A DNA stretch of 64,000 nt, taken from Hyphomicrobium methylovorum (GTDB taxonomy: Bacteria > Pseudomonadota > Alphaproteobacteria > Rhizobiales > Hyphomicrobiaceae). The notes beneath the pieces were generated by a model, which worked only from the letters and a program-made list of their open reading frames with translations, was not told the origin of the DNA and ran no database searches. The stretch is taken from assembly GCF_013626205.1 (NCBI RefSeq), contig NZ_QHJE01000001.1, forward strand, positions 1,833,501-1,897,500. The letters are read 5' to 3'. Each line of letters begins with the position of its first letter. The first letter of the stretch is position 1. The translations under genes were made by a program, and so were the position numbers. Below are positions 27,650-35,940 of the stretch, in pieces.

Positions 27650-28882
27650 TCAGACGTCGTACCGGCCAAATATTAGCGTGGCATTAGTTCCGCCAAATCC
27701 GAAACTATTCGACATGACACAGTTAAGCTGGGCGTTGTCGATACGACTACGCACAATTGGCATATTTGCAAAGGCTGGATCGATTTCTTCGATATTCGCG
27801 CTTTCGCAAATAAACCCGCTATTCATCATAAGCATTGAAAAAATTGCTTCCTGCACGCCAATTGCGCCGAGCGAATGCCCAGTCAGCGACTTGGTGGCGG
27901 AAATCGGCGGGCCGTCAATTCCGAATACGGCGCGGATTGCATCGATCTCGCGGGCGTCGCCAACCGGCGTGCCGGTTCCGTGTGGGTTAATATAATCGAT
28001 CTTCGGAAGCGGCTTGTCGTTGAAGCCCTTCATGGCGAGGCGCATGCAGCGCTCCGCACCTTCGCCGGAGGGCGCGACCATATCGAAGCCGTCAGACGTT
28101 GCGCCGTAGCCGGTGACTTCAGCGTAGATTTTTGCGCCGCGTGCTTTCGCATGCTCAAGCTCTTCGAGCACGAGAACGCCAGCTCCGCCCGCGATGACGA
28201 AGCCGTCGCGATCCTTATCGTAGGGGCGGCTTGCTTTTTCCGGAGCCTCATTGAAGCCGGTCGACATTGCGCCCATGGCGTCAAACAGATCGGACAGCGT
28301 CCAGTCGAGTTCCTCACAGCCGCCAGCAAGCATGATGTCCTGCTTGCCCCACTGAATGAGTTCGGTGGCGTTCCCGATGCAGTGCGCGCTCGTCGCGCAT
28401 GCAGACGAGATCGAATAATTGACGCCCTTGATTTGGAAGGCGGTCGCCAACGCCGCGGAAGGTCCGGAGGACATGCCCTTTGGAACTTCGAACGGTCCGA
28501 TCTTTTTCGGGCTCGTGTTCTTGAGCGTTGTTTCGGCGGCTTCGACGATGGCGCGCGTGGACGGGCCACCGGAGCCGACAATGACGCCGGTGCGTTCGTT
28601 GACGACGTCCGTCTGTTCGAGACCGGCATCGCGGATCGCTTGATCCATCGCGATCCAATTCCAGCCCACGCCCGGATTCATGAAGCGGCGCGGTTTCCGC
28701 GGCACCATGCTTTCCCACTCAATGTGGGGAGCACCGTGGACCTGGCATTTGAAGCCGAGTTCAGCGTACTTCTCGGCACGCGAAATTCCTGATTTCGCTT
28801 CCCTCAGCGAAGCCAGAACTTCTTGGGTGTTGTTTCCAATCGAGGAAACGATGCCCATTCCCGTAACAACAACGCGCCGCAT
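27650..28882 (-). CDS. fabB: Beta-ketoacyl-ACP synthase I
   Basis: A 410-residue condensing enzyme that extends acyl-ACP with malonyl-ACP. It is essential for unsaturated fatty acids together with FabA. The Cys-His-His triad is C162 (SSACATSAH), H301 ([11 protein letters not shown]) and H336 ([10 protein letters not shown]), with K331 nearby. Pairing with fabA and the N-terminus [16 protein letters not shown] support FabB over FabF. The gap to fabA is 62 bases. Confidence 0.95.
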   Translation of the reverse strand: MRRVVVTGMGIVSSIGNNTQEVLASLREAKSGISRAEKYAELGFKCQVHGAPHIEWESMVPRKPRRFMNPGVGWNWIAMDQAIRDAGLEQTDVVNERTGVIVGSGGPSTRAIVEAAETTLKNTSPKKIGPFEVPKGMSSGPSAALATAFQIKGVNYSISSACATSAHCIGNATELIQWGKQDIMLAGGCEELDWTLSDLFDAMGAMSTGFNEAPEKASRPYDKDRDGFVIAGGAGVLVLEELEHAKARGAKIYAEVTGYGATSDGFDMVAPSGEGAERCMRLAMKGFNDKPLPKIDYINPHGTGTPVGDAREIDAIRAVFGIDGPPISATKSLTGHSLGAIGVQEAIFSMLMMNSGFICESANIEEIDPAFANMPIVRSRIDNAQLNCVMSNSFGFGGTNATLIFGRYDV

Positions 28883-28944
28883 GCGCTCCTAATCTCCTGC
28901 GGTTTGTGCATAGCCCGCGAGGCAATCGGGGCAACGCGCAACGC

Positions 28945-29469
28945 TTAAGTGCCTTCACTCGACTTGAGTAGGACCCTCAGATCTTTGGCTGTGTATATAA
29001 TCTCGCCGTCAGCTTTCAGGACGCCATCTGCTTCCGCGAGTTTCAGCTTCCGGGCAATGACTCGCTTCACATCTATGACATATTCGAGACGCTGCACGTC
29101 GGGCGTGACTTCGCGCATGAATTTGACCTCGCCGACGCCGGACGCACGGCCCTGGCCCGTCAAACCCGTCCAGCCCAAAAAGAAGCCCGTGAGCTGCCAC
29201 AGCGCATCCAGACCGAGGCATCCCGGCATGACGGGATCGCCCTGAAAGTGGCAGGCGAAAAGCCAATCGAGCCGTTCATTGCCTGCGACCTTTAGCTCAG
29301 CAACAATCTGGCCTTTGCCATGAGCTCCGCCGGTGTCCGAAATCGCGGAAATGCGGTCGAACATCAGCATCGGCGGAAGAGGCAACTGCGCGTTTCCGGG
29401 GCCGAATAGCTCGCCGCGGCCGCAGGCCAAAAGGTCTTCGAATTCGTAGCTTGAGCGGCGTTCCGCCAT
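28945..29469 (-). CDS. fabA: 3-hydroxydecanoyl-ACP dehydratase/isomerase
   Basis: A 174-residue hot-dog-fold enzyme that dehydrates 3-hydroxydecanoyl-ACP and isomerises the product, opening the anaerobic unsaturated fatty acid route. The active-site pair is H74 and D88 in [20 protein letters not shown]. It is the first gene of fabA-fabB-fabI and is divergent from irr, a conserved arrangement in Hyphomicrobiales. Confidence 0.96.
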   Translation of the reverse strand: MAERRSSYEFEDLLACGRGELFGPGNAQLPLPPMLMFDRISAISDTGGAHGKGQIVAELKVAGNERLDWLFACHFQGDPVMPGCLGLDALWQLTGFFLGWTGLTGQGRASGVGEVKFMREVTPDVQRLEYVIDVKRVIARKLKLAEADGVLKADGEIIYTAKDLRVLLKSSEGT

Positions 29470-29519
29470 GTAATCCCTCGTCTTGCGCTCGGCGGCGCGA
29501 CGGCGTTTCGATTGATTTT

Positions 29520-29538
29520 TGACGCTGCCCGCGCGTCA
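29520..29538. promoter_or_regulatory. Inverted repeat in the fabA upstream region
   Basis: TGACGC (29520-29525) and GCGTCA (29533-29538) form perfect arms spaced by 7 bases, 51-69 bases before the fabA start in the fabA-irr intergenic region. It could be an operator for the fab operon; no regulator is known to me for this motif. Confidence 0.3.
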
Positions 29539-29670
29539 GCAAGGGCTCCTAACACACACCATGGCTGACGCCTAGCATCGGCAGATTCCCCTTTGTAGGT
29601 AGCGCGCCCGCTGAAAGATCTGGGATTTTTGTCGCAAGTTGCGGGTTTTGCCGCATCACAGTATACTTTC

Positions 29671-29699
29671 TTGAGACCGGTACAGTTCTTACATACGAT
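29671..29699 (+). promoter_or_regulatory. Sigma-70-type promoter of irr
   Basis: TTGAGA (29671-29676), a spacer of exactly 17 bases and TACGAT (29694-29699). Transcription would begin near 29706, which supports the ATG at 29746 over the longer frame starting at 29629. Confidence 0.6.
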
Positions 29700-29745
29700 T
29701 GACCGGAGTGAACGTGGGACTTTCAACGCGGTAGTTCAAACGGAA

Positions 29746-30195
29746 ATGCACGATAACCCATCGACAGAGCCTGATGTGACAATGAACGCGGTCGTTCCCG
29801 ATTTGCTGCGCCAGTCCGGTTTGCGCCCGACACGGCAGCGCCTTGCTTTAGGGCGGCTCCTGTTCGGCAATGGTGATCGTCACGTGACCGCAGAGCAGCT
29901 GCATGCCGAAGTTGCGGCGCTGGGAGAGCATGTCTCTCTGGCCACCGTCTACAATACGCTGCACCAGTTCAAGCGGGCGGGTCTCGTGCGTGAGTTGGCG
30001 ATCGAGGGCTCGAAAGCTTATTTCGATACCAACACGTCGAACCACAACCACTTCCTGATCGAAAACAACGGCGAGCTTATGGATATTCCCGGCGATGCGA
30101 TCCGCGTCGAGGGCCTGCCGCAGCCGCCCGCGGGCATGCGCATCACGCATGTCGACGTTGTTGTGCGGCTCACGAAAGACGCGTCGAAGGAATAA
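29746..30195 (+). CDS. irr: Irr, iron-responsive Fur-family regulator
   Basis: A 149-residue Fur-superfamily repressor that controls heme and iron genes in Rhizobiales by sensing heme status. The DNA-binding part holds GLRPTRQRLALG and SLATVYNTLHQF; the sensing part holds the conserved His-rich HNHF followed by acidic residues. The N-terminal heme motif (GCPWHD) of Bradyrhizobium Irr is absent, as in many other Irr proteins. Location next to fabA and the Irr-type spacing distinguish it from the Fur at 4468. It may act on the ICE-like box at 1889-1903. Confidence 0.88.
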   Translation: MHDNPSTEPDVTMNAVVPDLLRQSGLRPTRQRLALGRLLFGNGDRHVTAEQLHAEVAALGEHVSLATVYNTLHQFKRAGLVRELAIEGSKAYFDTNTSNHNHFLIENNGELMDIPGDAIRVEGLPQPPAGMRITHVDVVVRLTKDASKE

Positions 30196-30241
30196 CGATC
30201 GCACGTTACGTTCAGCGCAGCCGGTTTTGCTGGCTGCGGTT

Positions 30242-30838
30242 CTATTTGATCGTCTCGCCTTCGTAGACGCCCCATAACTTCTTTTGAAGAATATAGCCGA
30301 CGTATTTCCCCACTGTGACACGGCACCAGCGGCCGTCGCACGAATGGATGTCGGCGATCACACCTGCTTCAACATTTGCAACGACGCCAGCGCGGTCGCT
30401 ATCGGTTGCCATGATCGGCACGATTGCGGGCGGCGCGCCTGCTTTGCGGTCCCACGGCACGACGAGGCCCGTTCGGCGGCCTGATAGGAACGACTGAAGC
30501 ACCCAGCCCGTCGCGCCTTCTGCATCGCGGACTTTGCGCCAGCCTTCGAATTCCTTGACGATTTCAAGCGGCAGACCTGCCCTGCGAAAGACCCAGCCGG
30601 TTGGATAATCCGTGCCGGGACCATTTCGCAGGTTCACGCGATCGGATTTGAGGCTCACGAAGCGGGGCAGTGGCAGGCCGCTTCCCACGGGAGCGGCGCT
30701 GTCCGTATTTTGCGCGCGCACTTGAGAGGGCGTAAGCAGAGCTGTGCTCGTCGCTATTAAAGCGAAAAGTGTTAGAACCCGAGCCCAGCGAAATGCCCAT
30801 GGCACAATTTTCAGGCACGGAAGAGGAGAAGTGGTCAT
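30242..30838 (-). CDS. Exported SH3-domain protein
   Basis: A 198-residue protein with an N-terminal signal segment (hydrophobic about 20-36, cleavage likely after VRAQ near 43). Two bacterial SH3-like repeats follow: the first at about 60-120 (SDRVNLRNGPGTDYPTGWVF and EGWRKVRD) and the second at about 145-195 (ANVEAGVIADIHSCDGRWCR). SH3b domains typically bind cell-wall peptides. The start at 30838 is the first Met before the signal segment; the minus frame runs on upstream across gyaR but that part is a shadow. It is convergent with irr. Confidence 0.8.
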   Translation of the reverse strand: MTTSPLPCLKIVPWAFRWARVLTLFALIATSTALLTPSQVRAQNTDSAAPVGSGLPLPRFVSLKSDRVNLRNGPGTDYPTGWVFRRAGLPLEIVKEFEGWRKVRDAEGATGWVLQSFLSGRRTGLVVPWDRKAGAPPAIVPIMATDSDRAGVVANVEAGVIADIHSCDGRWCRVTVGKYVGYILQKKLWGVYEGETIK

Positions 30839-31015
30839 TGGCGACGATTCGGAGGCCTCTTGGTTCGCCAAGGCATGACGAACGGTCTCATTGGCAATGC
30901 TGATTGAAACAGGACTTTGTCTTCGCAAAGGCCATCTGATAGACACGGGGCCGCACAATCTCAAGCGGAGACGCCCTGTGGCGGCCCTGCAATGCCCTCC
31001 CCCGATGGAAAGCGA

Positions 31016-32014
31016 ATGCCAGCAGCACAGAAGAAACCGGTCGTCATCGTCACGCGCAAGCTTCCCGACGTCGTGGAAACGCGCATGTGTGAGCTGTTCG
31101 ATACCCGGCTGAACGCCGACGACAAGCCGTTTACACAAGCCCAGCTGATCGAAGCGGCGGGCGTTGCCGACGTTCTGGTGCCGACTGTCACGGACCGCGT
31201 GGATCGCTCGGTGCTGACGCAGGCTGGACCGAAGCTGCGCTTGATCGCGAACTTTGGAACGGGCGTCGACAACGTCGATCTCGATACCGCTCGCAACCGC
31301 GGTATTCTCGTCACCAATACGCCGGGTGTTCTTACGGAAGACACGGCCGATATGACGATGGCGCTTATCCTGGCCGTGCCGCGTCGTCTCGCAGAGGGCG
31401 CCGCCTATATGCGCGACCCGGCTACGAAGTGGCAGGGATGGTCGCCCACCTGGATGCTTGGGCGTCGGATTTATAACAAGCGGCTTGGGATCGTCGGCAT
31501 GGGCCGCATCGGTCAGGCCGTTGCGCGGCGCGCGAAAGCTTTCGGGCTGCAGATCCACTATCACAACCGCCGCCGGCTCGGTGAAGAGATCGAGGAGGAA
31601 CTCGAGGCAACCTTCTGGGAGAGCCTCGATCAGATGTTGACGCGTGTCGACATTGTTTCGATCAACTGCCCGCACACACCGGGGACGTATCATCTCCTAT
31701 CGGCGCGGCGTTTGAAGCTGCTGAAGCCGACGGCGTATCTCGTCAACACCGCGCGCGGTGAGGTCGTCGATGAGAACGCGCTGGCGCGTCTGCTGGAAAC
31801 GGGCGCGATCGCAGGCGCCGGACTCGACGTGTTCGAGCACGAGCCGGCGGTCAATCCGCGCTTGCTGGCTTCCAATCGGGTGGTAGCTCTTCCGCACATG
31901 AGTTCGGCGACGATTGAAGGCCGGATCGACATGGGCGAGAAGGTGATCATCAACATCAAGGCATTTGCCGACGGTCATGCTCCGCCTGACCGCGTTCATC
32001 CGGCGATGTTCTAA
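31016..32014 (+). CDS. gyaR: D-glycerate dehydrogenase / glyoxylate-hydroxypyruvate reductase
   Basis: A 332-residue D-isomer-specific 2-hydroxyacid dehydrogenase that reduces glyoxylate or hydroxypyruvate with NAD(P)H. The nucleotide loop GMGRIGQAVARR, the catalytic Arg in NTARGEVVDE, a Glu in EHEPAV and the catalytic His in LPHMSSAT are all present. The ATG at 31016 has GGAAAG just upstream and starts the family-typical PVVIVTRKLPD; an earlier start at 30917 is unlikely. If the host is a serine-cycle methylotroph, hydroxypyruvate reduction would be central, but substrate preference is inferred. Confidence 0.88.
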   Translation: MPAAQKKPVVIVTRKLPDVVETRMCELFDTRLNADDKPFTQAQLIEAAGVADVLVPTVTDRVDRSVLTQAGPKLRLIANFGTGVDNVDLDTARNRGILVTNTPGVLTEDTADMTMALILAVPRRLAEGAAYMRDPATKWQGWSPTWMLGRRIYNKRLGIVGMGRIGQAVARRAKAFGLQIHYHNRRRLGEEIEEELEATFWESLDQMLTRVDIVSINCPHTPGTYHLLSARRLKLLKPTAYLVNTARGEVVDENALARLLETGAIAGAGLDVFEHEPAVNPRLLASNRVVALPHMSSATIEGRIDMGEKVIINIKAFADGHAPPDRVHPAMF

Positions 32015-32025
32015 AACAATGTCTG

Positions 32026-32047
32026 GCCCGCCGATCAGTCGGCGGGC
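32026..32047. terminator. Hairpin between convergent gyaR and the M50 protease gene
   Basis: A perfect 8-bp stem GCCCGCCG (32026-32033) / CGGCGGGC (32040-32047) has a 6-base loop. It lies 12 bases past the gyaR stop and overlaps the M50 stop codon. No T run follows, so termination strength is uncertain. Confidence 0.45.
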
Positions 32048-33258
32048 AGCGGTGTTCCCGCCCAGATCTGCATCGTCACTGCGATGTAGAATACGAATAC
32101 TGCGATGTAGGCTATCGTGAGCCACGCCAACTCGGAGCGGTTGAGCGGCGCGCAGTCCGTGTCCGAGTTTCCCGGCGTTCTGAGGATTGAGGGCGCGATG
32201 ATGAGAAGCAGCCCCACCAGCAGATAATCCCCAAAGACTGCAGCGAGCCCGATGCCTGCCGACATCGTTATGGCGTGGACGGCTCGCGCTGCTGCATTGC
32301 CGATCCGCGACATCAGAGCTTCGAGCACGCGGCCGCCGTCTAACGGCATGATCGGCAGAAGGTTGAAGCCGTTCAGAAGCGCGCTGATCAACGCAAGGTT
32401 TGTGAGCGTCGGGTCGCCATTTTGCAGGCTGAGCAGCAGGAAAACACTGGTCGGTAGCATGCTGAAGCCCGGCCCCATCAGGGCGACGAGGCCGCGCGTC
32501 AGCTGGTTTGAGCCAGCACTTTCGCCAACGGCGACGCCACCGAAGAAGGGCAAGAAATAGATTCCGCGAACGGTGATGCCCGCCCATCGCATGGCGATCA
32601 CGTGGCCGATCTCGTGGAGCAGAATGACGATTAGAAGACTGATTGCGATGGAACCGCCGAACAAAGCGAAAAAGCTCGCGAAGGTGAGTGCTCCGGTGAT
32701 CAATGCGTTCTTGATCTGCTTACCGCCTATGGCCTCGCTTGTGCCCGCCCGGGCTTCGGCTGTGCGCTTGAGAGCGCTGATGTTGCGGAGCACGGTGAGC
32801 GGCATGATGAGCCGCGTGAAGAAGCGCGTGTGCGTCAGCTCGCAGGTGTTCGTAATCATCGCGTTCCGCTCATCGCCCACGAGCGCGACGGCGGCGAGGT
32901 AATCTTCGCCGAGGTGATAGATCGGGTCGGATTCGTCCGTCAGTAGCCGCACCGTCAGGGCTTCGCCATCGCGCTCGTCTACAATCTGGTAGGCGAATGG
33001 AATGGACCGGCCGTCGAATTTGCAGACGCCGACGTACACGCCTGGGCGGGATGCATCGGGCTCGGTATCGAGTTCTACGGACGGCGAGCCCTCAAGGCGG
33101 ATCTTGTGGGCGGAGATGACGTCCCAACAAATGTCTTTTGGCGCGGCGACGTATGCGGAGACAACGTAGCTGCGCCTCGCCGTGCCCAGGAGGATGTCGA
33201 CTGGCACGCGCAGCAATTCCTTCAGCAGGAACCAGATATTCGCGAACAGCGGCGGCAC
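32035..33258 (-). CDS. SRPBCC-like domain fused to an M50 (site-2) membrane metalloprotease
   Basis: A 407-residue membrane protein. The C-terminal half is a site-2-protease core: zinc motif HEIGH at 215-219 inside a hydrophobic helix and the second motif NLLPIMPLDGG at 299-309, with about five or six membrane segments from 185 to 400. The N-terminal half (about 30-165) is soluble and has the strand/helix pattern of an SRPBCC/START-like lipid-binding domain (SAYVAAPKDICWDVIS, then VGVCKFDGRSIPFAY). This layout is unusual for M50 proteases, which more often carry PDZ domains. The start codon is GTG. The substrate is unknown. Confidence 0.75.
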   Translation of the reverse strand: MPPLFANIWFLLKELLRVPVDILLGTARRSYVVSAYVAAPKDICWDVISAHKIRLEGSPSVELDTEPDASRPGVYVGVCKFDGRSIPFAYQIVDERDGEALTVRLLTDESDPIYHLGEDYLAAVALVGDERNAMITNTCELTHTRFFTRLIMPLTVLRNISALKRTAEARAGTSEAIGGKQIKNALITGALTFASFFALFGGSIAISLLIVILLHEIGHVIAMRWAGITVRGIYFLPFFGGVAVGESAGSNQLTRGLVALMGPGFSMLPTSVFLLLSLQNGDPTLTNLALISALLNGFNLLPIMPLDGGRVLEALMSRIGNAAARAVHAITMSAGIGLAAVFGDYLLVGLLLIIAPSILRTPGNSDTDCAPLNRSELAWLTIAYIAVFVFYIAVTMQIWAGTPLPAD

Positions 33259-33368
33259 AGACGCTCCTGCGGTATTTCAGGCGTAGAGGCGAAAGATATG
33301 CACTGAACGTCGCACGAAATCGAGCATTCAGCGGAGGGCGGGTAGCGAAATAGGGATTCTTGCCGTGG

Positions 33369-34205
33369 CTACTCAGCGGCGCAGGTTCGGCCGTCAGGGG
33401 TCTGATGGGCGGAAAGATCGAAGATCGTTGGATTCGCGCCTGAAAGAGGATTCTCGGGGTCCCAGGCGATTCCCACGGTCTCGAAGCGGGTCGCTAGTCC
33501 GTCGTAGATCAAAAGGCGTCCGGCGAGGCTTTCTCCCAGCCCAAGGATTTCCTTTACAACTTCCGTCGCCTGAAGCGTGCCGATGACTCCGGCGATGGGG
33601 CCAAGCACGCCGACTTCCGAGCAATTTGCGACAAGGCCCGCGGGTGGCGGTTCGGGGAAGAGACACCGGAGCGTCGGGTAGCGAGTTCCGGAAGGATCCG
33701 TCTCGTGCGGCTTGAAGAGCGAGATGTAACCGTCGAACGATCCGAGTGCCGCGTAAGCCAATGGCCGTTTCGCAAAGTAGCAGGCGTCAGCCACAAGATA
33801 GCGCGTCGCGAAGTTGTCGGAGCCGTCCGCAACGATGTCGAAGCTCTGGATGACACTCATGGCATTCGCGGCGTTGAGGCGCTCTGCGAACGTTTCGACC
33901 TTTACGAGCGGATTGATGCGATGGATTGCGTCCTGCGCGCTTTCCACCTTCAACCGGCCCGTATCGCTGACAGTGTGGGCGATCTGGCGCTGCAGATTAT
34001 CTACTGCGACGCGATCATCGTCGATGATGCCGATGGTGCCGACGCCGGCCGCGGCGAGATACATGGCGACTGGGGAACCAAGGCCGCCCGCGCCTACGAC
34101 GAGGACGCGAGCCGCCTTGAGTTTTTGCTGCCCGGGAGCACCGACGTCTCGCAGCGCGAGGTGGCGCTTATACCGTTGCACCTCCTCGGCAGTGAGTGTC
34201 GCCAT
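33369..34205 (-). CDS. moeB: MoeB/ThiF-family sulfur-carrier adenylyltransferase
   Basis: A 278-residue E1-like enzyme that adenylates the C-terminus of small sulfur carriers (MoaD or ThiS). The nucleotide loop GAGGLG is at 38-43, NLQRQ at 70-74, and the catalytic-region Cys is C195 in ANCSEVGVLG. The two CxxC zinc pairs of E. coli MoeB are missing (only C181 is near that place), so it is a zinc-less variant. It lies 19 bases downstream of cysK on the same strand, which fits a sulfur-transfer theme. MoeB and ThiF cannot be separated by sequence alone. Confidence 0.82.
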   Translation of the reverse strand: MATLTAEEVQRYKRHLALRDVGAPGQQKLKAARVLVVGAGGLGSPVAMYLAAAGVGTIGIIDDDRVAVDNLQRQIAHTVSDTGRLKVESAQDAIHRINPLVKVETFAERLNAANAMSVIQSFDIVADGSDNFATRYLVADACYFAKRPLAYAALGSFDGYISLFKPHETDPSGTRYPTLRCLFPEPPPAGLVANCSEVGVLGPIAGVIGTLQATEVVKEILGLGESLAGRLLIYDGLATRFETVGIAWDPENPLSGANPTIFDLSAHQTPDGRTCAAE

Positions 34206-34224
34206 GGGCTCCTCAAACTCGGCC

Positions 34225-35244
34225 CTAGGTTTTGGCCGGCGGTTCTACAAAAAGTTCACTTGAAAAGTAACGCTCAGCGGACGACGGCGCAACCGTAACG
34301 ATGGTTTTGCCGGCGTACTCGGGACGTTCGGCGATCGCAATTGCGGCCGCCACGTTGGCGCCGGTGGATATGCCACCCGGAATGCCTTCGAGCTTTGCAA
34401 CCTGGCGGGAAACCTCGAATGCCGTTTCGCTTGAGACGGTCACGACTTCGTCGATCAAGTCTGTGTCGAGGTTCTTGGGGATGAAGCCCGCGCCCAGACC
34501 CTGGATTTTGTGCGGACCCTTCGGCTGACCGGAAATCACCGCGCTCGTCGTCGGTTCGACGGCGATGATCTTCACGCCCGGAACGCGCTTTTTGAGAACG
34601 CGGCCGACGCCCGTCAGCGTGCCGCCCGTGCCAACGCCGACAACGAGTGCATCAATCTTGCCGCCGGTGTCGTTGTAGATTTCCTCGCCCGTGGTCAATT
34701 CATGCACGAGCGGGTTGGCCGGATTTTCGAACTGTGAGGGAATGACTGCGTCCGGAAGCGATTTCGCGATTTCCGCGGCGCGTTCCAAAGCGAACGGCAT
34801 GCCGCCCGCGCCCGGAGTCAGTTCCAGCTCTGCGCCGAGATGCGTGAGAATTTTGCGGCGCTCGATCGACATCGTTTCGGGCATCACGAGAATGAGCCGA
34901 TACCCGCGCGCAGCGGCGACGAACGCAAGGCCGACGCCCGTATTACCAGACGTTGGTTCGACAAGAACCGTTTTACCCGGCTTGATGCGCCCTTCAGCTT
35001 CGAGAACGTCGATCATCGCGACGCCGATGCGATCCTTCACCGACGACAGCGGATTGAAGAATTCCAGTTTGAGAAGAATATCGGCTTTGAGGTTCGCTGC
35101 AGCTTTGATGCGCGAGAGCCGCACAAGCGGCGTGTGGCCGATGGTTTCGGCGATGTTCTCGTAAACTCGACCGCGGCCCCAGGTACTTGTGGCGGCGAGA
35201 GTTTTTATCTCAGAAGTTTTTGTCATGGATGTCTCGATGTGCAC
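34225..35244 (-). CDS. cysK: Cysteine synthase A (O-acetylserine sulfhydrylase)
   Basis: A 339-residue PLP enzyme making cysteine from O-acetylserine and sulfide. The PLP lysine is K70 in NPLSSVKDRIG. The substrate loop TSGNTG and the GTGGTLTGVG phosphate-binding loop are intact. The N-terminus has two candidate starts, 35244 and 35226; an AAGAAG lies before the first. It is followed closely by moeB. Confidence 0.93.
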   Translation of the reverse strand: MHIETSMTKTSEIKTLAATSTWGRGRVYENIAETIGHTPLVRLSRIKAAANLKADILLKLEFFNPLSSVKDRIGVAMIDVLEAEGRIKPGKTVLVEPTSGNTGVGLAFVAAARGYRLILVMPETMSIERRKILTHLGAELELTPGAGGMPFALERAAEIAKSLPDAVIPSQFENPANPLVHELTTGEEIYNDTGGKIDALVVGVGTGGTLTGVGRVLKKRVPGVKIIAVEPTTSAVISGQPKGPHKIQGLGAGFIPKNLDTDLIDEVVTVSSETAFEVSRQVAKLEGIPGGISTGANVAAAIAIAERPEYAGKTIVTVAPSSAERYFSSELFVEPPAKT

Positions 35245-35337
35245 TTCTTAGGGTTTCGGTGCGATGGAAGGCCAAGCCTGTTTTTGGCAGGTTCACGTGC
35301 GCGCCTCAAGAGGCGCTGACCGCATAAATTCCAATAA

Positions 35338-35940
35338 CTATTGCACTTTTTTGCCTTTGCGCTTTCGCGGCGCGGGTGCAATGCGGGATTTTGATTGCGA
35401 TGTTCGAGCTCGCTTTGAAACTGCGTTCTCTCTTTTCGGTTCCGGAGAGGATCTGGTGGCTGTGCCAGTCGAGCCAAATCCTCCTGCGCCGCGTTTCGTA
35501 GGCGAAAGTATCGCACGTTCGCGAAGCGCGATGCGAGATACCGGCGCGACGATCATTTGCGCGATGCGCTCGCCGCGTTCGACCGTAAACGGAGCTTCGC
35601 CGAGATTGATGAGAATGACAGCGACTTCGCCACGATAGTCCGCATCGATCGTGCCAGGGCTATTCAAGACGGTGATGCCGAATTTGGCGGCGAGGCCCGA
35701 GCGCGGACGTATTTGTGCTTCCATCTCCGGCGGCAGTTCGAAAGCCAGGCCGGTGGGGATGAGCGCGCGCTTGCCGGGATCGAGGACGAGGGGTTCTTTC
35801 GCTGGCAATGCCGCGAGCAGATCGAATCCGGCGGCATCGGCGGTTTGGTACGCGGGAAGCGGCAGGCCTTCGGCATGCTTAAGTCGAAGGATATTGACGA
35901 TGGCAGCGCGTCGTCGTGACGGCGATTTACGTGGTGTCAT
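35338..35940 (-). CDS. dut: dUTP pyrophosphatase with a basic C-terminal tail
   Basis: A 200-residue trimeric enzyme that hydrolyses dUTP to dUMP. All five dUTPase motifs are visible, including ADAAGFDL (motif 1), PRSGLA (motif 2), [10 protein letters not shown] (motif 3), RGERIAQMI (motif 4) and [10 protein letters not shown] (motif 5, about 150-159). After motif 5 comes a roughly 40-residue Lys/Arg/Ser-rich tail ending KRKGKKVQ, beyond the usual 150-residue length. The start overlaps the coaBC stop by 4 bases (ATGA), so they are coupled. Confidence 0.92.
   Translation of the reverse strand: MTPRKSPSRRRAAIVNILRLKHAEGLPLPAYQTADAAGFDLLAALPAKEPLVLDPGKRALIPTGLAFELPPEMEAQIRPRSGLAAKFGITVLNSPGTIDADYRGEVAVILINLGEAPFTVERGERIAQMIVAPVSRIALRERAILSPTKRGAGGFGSTGTATRSSPEPKRENAVSKRARTSQSKSRIAPAPRKRKGKKVQ

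Noticed and set aside
30842..31693. Upstream extension of the SH3 protein frame over gyaR
   Set aside because: The signal peptide at the ATG 30838 marks the true start; the extension is antisense to gyaR.
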